Position numbers and translations under genes: made by a program
Shown: positions 27,115-37,891 of the stretch, piece by piece
Numbering within the stretch: position 1 is the first letter of the stretch
How the letters are laid out: every line of letters starts with the position of its first letter
Notes under the pieces: model-generated
Told to the model about the DNA's origin: nothing
Databases searched by the model: none
What the model saw: only the letters and a program-made list of their open reading frames with translations
Assembly (NCBI GenBank): GCA_002633005.1
Contig: NMRA01000946.1
Coordinates: forward strand, 6,086-70,085
Reading direction: 5' to 3'
DNA: 64,000 bases
Source: Phoronis australis
Taxonomy: Eukaryota > Phoronida > Phoronidae

Positions 27115-30100
27115 TTTTACAATTTAAATTTACAAATTGAATTTAAATAAATCAAAGCTTTTATATGGTACATACAATGAAATGACTGAAAACGAAGGGA
27201 GGGACAGCTATGGTGACCACAGCCACAGGTAACTGATGAGTTTGTGTCTGACGTCATGACCATCAGCCTCCTTTTAAACGTTATCTGTTTCAGATTCCGT
27301 GGGATGACTCGCTTTTAATTCTGTTAACCAGACCATGGAGAACAAATCGTGTACTGACGAAGCAGGTTACGTCTGTGAACTTGTTTGAAGTAAAAATAAA
27401 GGCGCGAGTTCATTAGTGGTGGATCTCTAAGTAACATAGAGGACAGTCAAGCTGAACTTTTTTCTCAACTACAACGTAATCAGTGAAGAAAATTAAAGAT
27501 ATATTGAATTCAATTGTACATTATTTTAATAGTTGTTGGAACGATTGATCCTATTTGATTTTACATTGTATTCAGCAATAGAGTCTTTTGGAAGATAGGC
27601 CTAGGATTAATATCACTGAACTAACATGTGTAACATTCAATTCACTCTTTCCGTTAGTTCAACAGGTATATTTTGTTGCAATACAGTTGAGTTCAAGTGC
27701 TTTGTTGATATCACTCTCAAACTAGTTTTGTGAACATTTGCTGCTGAATTCGTCCAGTGATCTAGTAAAACTTGCTTTATTTTTCAGTATTACTGAATAA
27801 CTGGATAGTGCATTTCGCTAGGTGAACAGCCGTTTTTCCCCACAGCCGTTGAATTACTCAAACTTAGGGAGTATAGGCTGTAAACAGTTTTAAAGAACTT
27901 TTAGCAGTTTTAAAGAACTTTTAAAGTTATTTTAAAACTCTCAATGACGCTTTAAAACGCGTCATTAGGACTACTTTACATCCACAAAATCAACAAGTGG
28001 CTTCTACTACTTGCCGTTATGAAATTGATCTTAAAATCTCCCTTAACCAAACTGGATTTGACTTAGAGAGCTTCGAAAGAACACTGTCAGTTTGTTCTTG
28101 TTTGAGACTGGACGGCAAACTGGCTTGTCGCGGAATGTCATTTATAATATGGACCGACAACGAACAGTCAGTTCTTCGCAAACCTGGACCCACTCCTTAT
28201 CTGAGTAAGAAGCAATTTGATAACAATATTACGACAACTAGAGGCTTAAATCAAAAGGTCGCCTCGGTCGACAAAGCCCGGGCTCATACCAAACTCGCTT
28301 TAAATAGGAAAACGAGACATTGCACTAGTGTAGAGGTGTTTTATTGACAACTTCATCAAACATTTTAATCAATTAAAACTGATTTGCTTTGAATGCAAGC
28401 AAACGTTCAGATGCCGAAATGTATGTTGTACACACTGGTAAAACAAGCTGAACAGACAAATATTAAAGCAAGTGGTACGGTTGAGAAATGATCTGAAAGT
28501 ATAATACGCCCAGATTTCTCCACGTAGACCAAGGTTTTGAGTTTTGCCAAATAGGCGATCAAGATTCAAATTAAACCATATGTTTGTATGTTATACCGAA
28601 ACGAATCATTTTCTTTGTTCGGGTTCAAAAATTTACGAAACCTTGTGCCCTTGCATTCTTTTAAAAATACCTGCACGTCAAAAATTTACGGGCAACCTGA
28701 TTAAATTTTTCACGATTGTGATCTGCGGATGCGGATCAAAGAACATGTAATTGGAATTTAAGTCATCTTAATCGCCAAAATCGGGTCTACCAATTTAAAA
28801 AGTCGGTAACACGTTAAATGTGTTTGTAAGCTACTGAATTGCGCAACTGATAAAAAAAAATTGCCGTCAGCGGAAAGATTCACTTGTGGCTATTCTCACG
28901 TGTTTACATATTTCAGTGTTAGCCTAATTAACACCATATGCTGTTGAAGGAAACAATGTTGAGAAAACGTTATGAAAAAATGATTGACTTTCACTTCGTA
29001 AATTAAGGTGATGGATGATCATAAAAAGTGTCCAAATTTGACTTGTATGAAACATCGCATCTGAGAAATGGCAAATGAGATTGAAATGAGACTTTCAGAT
29101 ACTTGCACTATTCTCCAAAACCATGACGCATCAGTTATTAAGTGAATCACTTTTGCAAGAGGGGTTACAGCAAAAGTTGTTTAAAACGAAAAGGAAACAA
29201 TAATTTAGAAAAGAAAAATTATAGTTCTTAAAATGGATTTTCATATGAAATGAAATCTAGTCATGCAATTGATGCCGCTGAAAAAGTTTTATAGCATCGT
29301 GAGTCATTCAATGGCAGATTTGTCTAAAGTCAAAGTATAAAATTCTACTGCCTTTCTGTATACAGAAAATATATTAGTTCTGCAGGTTTTTGTCTATATT
29401 TGGCTGAAGGTGAAAACTTGTCGTTGAGGTCCTACATGAACGTGTGCAGTTGTCATTGTCAATTGGTTAACTAAAGCTCTTTGGCATTTTAACATTATCA
29501 CGCTCATCCGAATTTTTGCCGAATGATCAGTCAACTCAAGTCAGAAGCGATGCGCACATGCGCTTTTAGAGAATTTAGAACGTTTGTCTATTTTCTGCGT
29601 GAACGTGATGAATGTACTGCGCCTCAGTCTACAGCCTGTACGAATCCACGTTGGGTTTGATAGGGCCACTAAATATTCAATCTTGTCTGGTTCTTTTTCG
29701 TATGAGAAATGGTTTCTATACTTGGAAAGAACTGCCACCTTGTTATTACGTAAGACCTTGACCGGCGAGTAAAATGACAAGCCAGCTTGTAGAGCCCAAG
29801 GGAATTTATAAGTGGTCTAAATCATAAGTATTTTTTGTTACGCAAGGAAGACTTAGTCCAAGCAACTTCAATTTAAATTTCTCCCCTCTGAATGTTGATG
29901 CAGTCTGTAGTAGCCACCCATAGTGTCCTCATAAGGGACCTAGAAATTCTTGGCAGTATAAGGTTTTTTTGATTTTTGAGGTGGCCCCCCTGAAACATTT
30001 TAAATAGGTTTTAATATGACAACTTTGAGCATGTTTTAAATATGCAAATTAAGACTGCCATTATGGAAAGTTGTGTTTTTGTTTATAATTAATTTGCGCC

Positions 30101-30689
30101 ACTAAAAAGACTTAATTTACGCACGTAATCTTCGTGCAAAACTTTCACCATATGACCAACGTGGGCTATTGTTCGGATCAGGTGTTGGCTGATGGAACTA
30201 CTTTACACGGCACAATTTCATTTGTAGCAAAGATAGTATTTCAAAAGAAGCTCACAGTAGTGGATTTCCCAAAAAAATTATCGGAATGGTTGTACAATTA
30301 CACACATACTAGATGAGGTTGATATTTTTGTTCAATTTTGGTCATTATGAGGCACAACTTATGCTTCAAATTAATAAAACGTATCTGAGGCAAAGTAGTC
30401 TATACATGTAATAATCGTGTTCATTAAACATTAAAATCCTGTAAACAAATCAATTACTTTCACTACGAACGACTAGAAATAAAGATGCAGACACGTGTTA
30501 TTTGAAGTAAAATAAGTCAAGAGCATGCGGTTGCGTATCTACATTTTACATAGACATGGTTTATACAAATATAAATGGTTTGTGATCAAAGTATAATACT
30601 GGGTTCCATTTAAGTGATGATATCCCTTTCGGAGCCCAAGAACCGTACATTGATGTGGTAAGTGTACAGCCGCTGTTGTTAATAACAAA

Positions 30690-32340
30690 ATAGAATATCA
30701 ACAGAAAGTTCACACACTGCTGGATTATCGCAATCTAAGAGAGTGGCAATGTACAGATCCTGTACCCAAACATCTGTATGACCAGTTGTACCCTACGTCC
30801 TGTGAAGTGCTTAATTAAGCTACATGGTCTAGCTAAGCTTCACATAAGGTGCTCTCGTAAGACCTATAGTCTCGTGTATTGGCAGTATTACTTGCAACGA
30901 GGCTAGAGTTTTGAATAACATTCTTGCACCATTGGTGGGTTTGTCTCCTCATCACATCCGCAACAGTGAAGACTTCATCGACAGAATCTGTGACGTAAGA
31001 TGTTATCCTACGATGTATCCGCTCTCGCTCTGTTCACTGGTGTTCCCATGGATAAAGCCATCGCGGTTACCAAGTCTCGATTAGAGAACGACGATGATCT
31101 CAGTAATCGCACCCATCCATCGGTTGATCCTGTCATACAACTCTTGGAGTTTTGTTTGAATACTACTTATTTTGTCTATGGCGGTCAGTTCTACCATCAG
31201 ATCTGAGAAGCGCCCATGGTGTCTCCCATCTCACACATCGTCGCCAACATCTTTTTGGAAGATTTCGAGGTTCGTGCTATTGCGACAGCGCCAACTCCTC
31301 CATAACAGTGGAGTCACTACATTGACGACACATCTATAGTCATCCACGAAACTGCTATTGATGAATTTATCGAAAACCTCAACAGTCTAGATCCATCCAC
31401 CCGATTTACCCGGGAACTCGAACAAGATGATACTCTCCCCTTCCTCGATACTCTCATTGGACTACACGATGATGCTTCCATCTCCACTTCCGTTTACCGC
31501 AAGCTCAGGCACACTGATCAGTATTTCAGATTCGCATCGAAGCACCAGCTGTCTCACAAATGATCAGTAGTGCAGACTCTACTCAACAGAGCCGAGAAAC
31601 TTATTTCTCATGACAACGAACGGGAAGCTGAGGTTCTTCAAGTGAAAAGAGCATTGCGTGCCAACGGATATCGTGACTGGATGTTCGATGAACGTAACGC
31701 GGAACTACCACGGCAGAGTGACCCCCTGATCCTCCGATCATTAACTTCCCTGTGTGCATTCCCTATGTTAGAGGCGTCTCCAAAAGGATTCAGACTATCT
31801 ACCGTAAACACAACGTCAAGTGATTTCACAAACCGTTCAACACTATTCGGTCCATCTTCTCGTCAGTGTCACCCCCCTCGAGAGGTGTGATGTGATCTAC
31901 AAATACAAGTGAAGTGAGTGCACTGACAACTATATTGGTGAGACGGGTCGCCAGTTATCGACCAAGGTTAAGGATCATCGTAACCCCAACCTTAGTCGTA
32001 TCACTGCTGTCAAAGAGGCATGCCAGAGATCTCTCGCGAGATTTCTGATGAGGTCTTCAATATGTTTTAATAGACTTAAAAGAAGTGGAAGCGCAGGGTA
32101 CGAGAAGCAAGTCCACATACCTAGTCTTAACAGAGATCCTGGACTTGATCTACACGCAGTGTATTCAGATCTATTACAGGATCCCCCCCACATTAGGGCA
32201 TCAGGGGTACTGTTTTCATCGGTTTATTCTACAACGGCAGAGGGCAAACACGGTGGTGAATCAAGTCCGTGAGATATGGACGAAACAGCAGTACACTAAC
32301 CACATCAAGACACGATTCTTTTGGTTCCAAAAGGGATCTT
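30690..32340 (+). mobile_element. Degenerate Penelope-like element with GIY-YIG remnant
   Basis: Conceptual translation gives Penelope-type reverse transcriptase blocks in order: LYPTSCEV, NNILAPLVGLSPHHIRNSED (30911 on), SYDVSALFTGVP (31005 on), APMVSPISHIVANIF (31210 on), HYIDDTSIVIHE with the catalytic Asp pair (31318-31329), LPFLDTLIG and VYRKLRHTDQYF. A GIY-YIG endonuclease start, YKYK then DNYIGETGRQLSTKVKDHR, follows near 31898-31980. The reading frame shifts near 30993 and again before the endonuclease. In-frame stops at 31204-31206, 31303-31305 and 31561-31563 make it non-functional. Penelope-like elements are a distinct reverse-transcribing class in animals. The class is confident; the 5' and 3' ends are approximate. 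Confidence 0.88.
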
Positions 32341-33514
32341 AACTCAGTATTTTTATAAATGTTTTGAACATATATTGCACCTTGGTTTTGTTTGATATTG
32401 ACAAAAGGTGAATCCAGTGCACTGTTTACACTGTTTTGGCGTCGGACTTGTTGCGGTCGGTAATTACTCAAAATTTCTCCACACGTTTTTTCCCACGTCA
32501 CGGAAGCTAAAACGTCGATCAAGAATCAACAGAAGCTTACAATTGATTTTTGCTTAAATTTGCCTACTGAACTTGTAGCCATGTGACGGCATGCAGGCGA
32601 CGATTCTGCATGTAGCCACTTGGGTCAAGCGGACACTGAACAGCTGTGCCTGTCACTGGCACCCGTACATGTACTCATTCCAGTACATCGCCATTGACGC
32701 CATTCTAACCACTTTCAGCCTTTCTCAAAATGTATGCACGACCCACATTCCTATCCCAGAACGAGGCTAGTACTGTTCAGTCAAAGACGCTCTCTACGGT
32801 CTCTGGTTCAGTCTACATGAAGTTGTCTGTTCTCAGAGAATCTCTGTTTAAACAGTGACACACTGCTGTGTCGCTTGATGCACAAGTAACCAAAGAAGAA
32901 ACAAAGTATTGTCATTTATCCCACGCGCGTTGAATCTGTCGAGGGATATACGGCCATGAAATAAAGTTTTCCGTATTCACCTCCCGCACTACTTTAACAG
33001 CGACCTCTGACATGGAAAGTTCAAAAGGTAGGTCAATGTCGACTCCACGTCCTCTGAGCCGGTTCGATCAACAAACTTTCCGAATATAGATTAAAGTAAT
33101 ACAGTTGCAACAGTGTAACTAACACTCGACATGCAACCAGGCCCTAAACGTGAAATCTGGTACAAAACTGTTAATTATAAGACACTTATGTCTCAGTTTT
33201 CAATTGCTGAATTGTATATCGTCTGCAACTCGGGCGCCGATTCCTAGGAAATTGAAATATCAAATATTGTTGTTTTTTTAAACTATTTCCAGGAGATGTT
33301 ACAAGTTCACTGTTCAGTTGCCGCTGTTTTCATCTTTGCTACCTCTTTTCAAGAAATAAATCGTGACTTCTAAAACTGTTTCTTTCACAAGAGAAAACTT
33401 GAAACCTAACTCGCAAGTACATACATATAGGATGTGATCCGCCATGTGAACAGTCTGGATGAAGTATTTGAAAAGTCGGCCGCAAAAATGCAAGAAACTT
33501 AGGGATTCGAAGCG

Positions 33515-33700
33515 CATGGGATAAATACAAAACGTAGCTCGATTGGCGTACATGAAGTAATATCCCACTCGACCTTATTCCGCGTATCGACCTCGTCCAT
33601 CGCTCTCGGTTTATACGCGGAATAATGTCTCTTGGGATATTACTTCATGTACGCCGCTCTCGGTACGTTTTGTGTATTTCATCAATTTCATACTAACAAA
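33515..33700. repeat. Long palindrome / foldback element
   Basis: GGCGTACATGAAGTAATATCC begins the left arm (33545-33567), and its exact 23-base reverse complement is 33633-33655. Inner arms CTTATTCCGCGTAT and ATACGCGGAATAA also pair, around a centre near 33600. Outside, ATACAAAACGTA faces TACGTTTTGTGTAT. Open frames on both strands that begin MGYYFMYA result from the symmetry. Confidence 0.8.
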
Positions 33701-34528
33701 GAATTAGTAAGACAGTGGCTAGTGAAGATTCGTAGATACGAAACACCAAGTTTGCAAATAAATTATTACACTCTTAATGTCAGCTGTATTCGACTCCAAT
33801 TTATCACCAGGGGCCGTGATGCCTGAATATATTACCAGCAATACGTAAACTAGGTCATCCACCAGGTTCTCTGCATAAACTAGGTCATCGCTTATGGACC
33901 AGCTAGCGCTTCACACTCCGAGTGCGTGTCTACTTGAGAGAAGCACCAGGAAGGTTGTTCTACAATTTGTAGCCCAAAATTACCAAAGTTCAAATATATT
34001 CCGTTAAAAAGGAAAGACAAAACATTTTATTACAGATATCTGGCCAATACCAACAGTCACCCCTCGTAAGCAAGTCAAAGCTGTCCTTTTTACTCGTTGC
34101 CTTATCTCGCACTACCTCAATCGACTAGTTTTTCGCAATGCAACACAATTCTCATAAAATGAACTTGTAATGACTCCTTTCAACTTTAAACCATGCCCGA
34201 AGTACTAGGATACAAATTATTATTAGATACAAAGACGTTTTTTTTCTCTGAAGTGGATCGTAAACAGCTCAGGTGAGTTTTCCTGACATAGCTACTTTGG
34301 TTTCAGTGCCTATATATTAGCTACCATAGGCCGGTCAAGGGCCAATCTCTGCTGTACGCACTACTAAGAGCATTGGAATCAAACTCTTATATATAAAGCA
34401 AACGTTTATTAGTATACTGGTGTGAATATTATCAGGCCGATTTAACCAAAATCTTCGAATTAACTAGACCCACTGATGATAGTCTATGATAAAATAAACT
34501 GATATCAATAGGCTAAAATTGGCAATTT

Positions 34529-34835
34529 TCGGCCACCCCATGTTAAATACAAAATTTTGTCTAATTTTCTTCAAACTCCTACATTTCAATCCTGATTATA
34601 CTGATATCTGTTGGGTCTATCGGCAACTAACCGCTCATGAAAGGCTTGGTCGAAAATTATCGTTTTCTCACATGCACTTTCGGGTTTTCAGCGGCGATTC
34701 CATTGATCGAAGCGACAAAATAAGCCGAAACTTTGGCCATACCATGTTAAACAATAATTTTTTTCCAATTTTGCTGAAACTTGGCCACGTTTTTAATAAA
34801 ATACTTATCTATGTTATGTGCTATCGGCAAATGTG
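34529..34835 (+). repeat. Two-unit tandem repeat, period about 207 bases
   Basis: GGCCACCCCATGTTAAA at 34529 and GGCCATACCATGTTAAA at 34736 each start a similar unit. Each unit continues through a TCCAATTTTGCTGAAACT-like stretch to GTGCTATCGGCAA-like sequence. It is a short satellite-like duplication without coding content. Confidence 0.6.
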
Positions 34836-35615
34836 ATTGGTTCATAAATAAGACCCCCACGCTGTGTTTTCTGCGAATCCCATGTATCCTGGAGGGGGCT
34901 GACTGAGTGATTTTCGCGCATGCTCAGTTCAAGGTTTCAATATTGCTGGTAATGAGTTAGTAACTTACAAGCACACCATTGCGTTTATAGCACTTTGAAC
35001 TTCCCCACGGTAAAACGTTACTTCGAATGCACATTCTTGGGAGTTTAAAGAAAATGACAAACCATGAGTGTTCCACAAATTTCTCAAAAATGGTGACCTC
35101 AAAGACTGCTTGAGTTGTCAGGCTAGACTGAAGATAGCCATATAGATTTCTTTAGATCTCAGAAAACTGAAGGCTACACACACGCCCTCTGAAGTTGATG
35201 AATGAACCATTTCACAGCCAAAACAAGCAGTCATGCAATGTTGTAGTGCTTCCCCAGGTGTAGCTTCGTACTTTCATAATTTTTACACACTCTAAACAGT
35301 GTTGAATCCGACAGATGTGCTAACTTTTACAGCTACATGAATGAAAGGTTCATGCTAATAGCATAGATATTCACTTACACGTATGTTTGCCTCCGAGTAC
35401 ATGTACGAATAATTTGTAACCACTTGCTGTAATTGGCAGACCTAGGCGTATTAATCCCCTTGGTGAACTGTTTTTATTTGTATCTTCACTATACACTGGC
35501 TCAATATGGGATGTGGCTACTACAAACCTGAGTGGATTTTCTGACTGATTAGAACAAGGGGCAGTGTGGTGGTAGGCAGAAAGTTTCTAATTAATAAGAT
35601 ACCCAGTGAAAAGGG

Positions 35616-36797
35616 TGCAAAATAGTCCTTTTGCGAGTTTATAACAATAACGCGAGATTATGTGAGACTCAACTGTGACGTCACGGGAAGTGGGGCAATA
35701 GCTTGTCGTTTGGCCATTTGCCCAATACGGTGGCAGAGTGTATTCTGTTATTTTCTTCGAGTTTTTAGCCGTTTAGTTCGAAAAATGCCAAACAAGCATT
35801 GCTGTTATGGCTAATGAAATTCAGATTCGCACTACAATACGTTCTATCGCGTTCTGTGCTAATTTCGTCCCGTGTATTTTAAACGGGAGGTAGGCGAAAT
35901 CCGCTCACTGATATGTTTTCACCTCGTCAAAAATACATTCTACACCTAAAATTATCACATAAAACTGCGCTTACTTCCTTCAGTGATCCTTTCTGCTTCT
36001 AAACATATCTTCGATGAAGCATAGCTACGGGAATTCAGGTGACTTTGACGAAGAATTCCAACTCCACTTTGTGGGTAGCCTACTGTTAACTTTGACCGCG
36101 CGCGCGATAACCACAAAGTATTTCAACTGAGTCAGGGGAGTATGAGGCAAAGGCTAGCGCGAGACTGAGCCAAGCGCGAGACCTGGCGCGCGACACTTGC
36201 AAAATAGCATGAGAAAATATCAAGTGAAATTTGTAAGATTTGTCTCCCTTGGACTTTTTTTCGTCAACAGGCGTGATTTCACGTAACTTCCTCAAAACGG
36301 CGCCCCGTGAGAGAAACTCGAGCGAACAGCGAGGTTTTCATGGATATGTTCAAGTTATTTGTAGACTAAATTGTATCCAGAGTCAGAGTATGTGTTAATT
36401 ATAACTCCATGTGCACATATGCATGTTTCATTTGATTTTATTTGCTGTATTTTGAAGTGAGTAACTTTTTATGGGGATACACTATCGCCCCTGTACGTGT
36501 ATGCCTGCGGCAAGGCCTAGACCGGGTTGAGTTCCAATTTCAGTCCGTTCACACCTTCGCACAACATAACAAGTTCACATTTTCTTCGTCCATTCACAGT
36601 TATTCCACGATCCATCTACCATCTCTAAAGTTGTGTTAACGTTTTAAGCGTAAAATTCACCATAAGAACTCCAGTAAGATTTAGCGTGTGTAGCAAAGAC
36701 TCGGGGCAAAACAAGAGCAATATGGCGGGTTTTGCCCCTCTTCCGGTGACGTCACATTGACTAACGAGAAACTCGCAAGTGAGCTATTGGACATCAC
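35616..36797. mobile_element. Possible TIR DNA transposon remnant, THAP-like start
   Basis: The left end carries TTGCGAGTTT, then GTGACGTCACGGGAAGTGGGGCAA. The right end, reverse-complemented, reads CTTGCGAGTTT, then GTGACGTCACCGGAAGAGGGGCAAA. These form terminal inverted repeats about 1.15 kb apart. Just inside the left end, 35785 starts MPNKHCCYG followed by stops and NSDSHYN. That resembles the N-terminus of THAP zinc-finger domains (Met-Pro, then Cys-x-x-Cys) found in P-element-type transposases. The frame is broken within a few codons. The TIRs are visible; the THAP link is tentative. Confidence 0.45.
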
Positions 36798-36837
36798 TCC
36801 ATTTCAGAGCAACACAGAAAAATTTGCAAGTAACACT

Positions 36838-37120
36838 CTTAAAGATACTCTTTCCCTTGCATTCCACTATTTATAACACAAGATGAATTTCGTCAGTCGA
36901 AAGACACTACTAAAATATAAACATTTCGTAACTTTCAGCCCTGTTCGTGTTTGCCGTATTTTAGAATCATTTGTTTAGTTTTTTTCAAGAGCAGACGGGA
37001 TTTCTGCGGAAACCATATTACATACATGTATGACGACAGTTTAGTAAGTACCCATACTCCACGGGTCTGCTGTCACTGACTGCGACGGCCAATTTAGTTG
37101 GTGGCGTATTACCAAAAACG
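36838..37120 (+). repeat. Dispersed repeat family 3, plus-oriented copy
   Basis: About 280 bases align with the reverse complement of 44547-44825. Shared blocks include AAAGATACTC, TTCGTCAGTCG, AATATAAACATTTCGTAAC, TTTCTGCGGAAACC and AGTACCCATA. It lies about 0.8 kb upstream of the copy B start codon, so it could sit within copy B regulatory DNA. Confidence 0.7.
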
Positions 37121-37891
37121 ACTACAAAACTCACATTAAATTCAGTTAAGTTTGAAAAAAAATCATGAAACGGTAGCCTGACTCCCCTGAAGTCAGAGTC
37201 GCTCGTTTCTTCAAAAGTGGCTAAAAATGTCGTAGAGCGTGGAAAACAGACCGAAATGCATTATTCAAAGTGGTTCTCTGGCACTGAAACAGAAATGTTT
37301 ACTACGTATTTTTACGGGTTGTTCAAAAATCTGTTTATGTCAAAGCATTTTCTTTTAGTATCAAAATTCAAAAAACGATGTGCCAACTAATTGCTTGTCC
37401 CTCCGTCGATTTTTCTCCGACATGGGAAAGCACGTCTCCCTAATTGGTATGACAAGACGCATTTCTCTTATATGGAAAGCACGACTTTTGACTTTTGGTG
37501 TAAACAAAATAATGGCGTATTTTTCACGAGTTTTCGCGGTCCGTGCCACTTTAAAAGTACGGTTTACGATTCAAAAATAAAACTTTCTTCACCTTAGAGC
37601 TCATACGCCTCGCACACTTGTACATACACATGGATATTCCTATTATGGAGGAATTCACTTGTGTACCGCAACCTCAATCGGGTGTTAATCCATGCATTCA
37701 CCTGCAGGACACAAATCAATTCACACTTTTGGCGCTTTCAAAATGCGGGAGTCTTGGAAGTGAAGTACATCTGCACTGACACTGAACATGTTTGCATCAT
37801 TTAAATATAAACAAAAATTAGCCTCTTTCTCGTACACCCTCATTACAACACTTGGAGCAGTCCAGAGCCAATTCTGGCAGATGCAACTGAC

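Larger units (their letters stand above)
24964..37891. other. Intergenic region between the two carboxypeptidase copies
   Basis: There is no conserved host gene. Listed separately are a retroposon tail with microsatellites (26851-27114), a decayed Penelope-like element (about 30690-32340), a palindrome (about 33515-33700), a tandem duplication (34529-34835), a possible TIR element (35616-36797) and a dispersed repeat (36838-37120). Minus-strand frames at 25708-26120 and a 116-codon plus-strand frame at 27997-28347 are unexplained and match nothing I recognise. Confidence 0.6.

Noticed and set aside
27997-28347. 116-codon plus-strand frame in the intergenic region
   Set aside because: No domain or motif recognised and no splice-supported extension; kept only as a mention in the intergenic entry.
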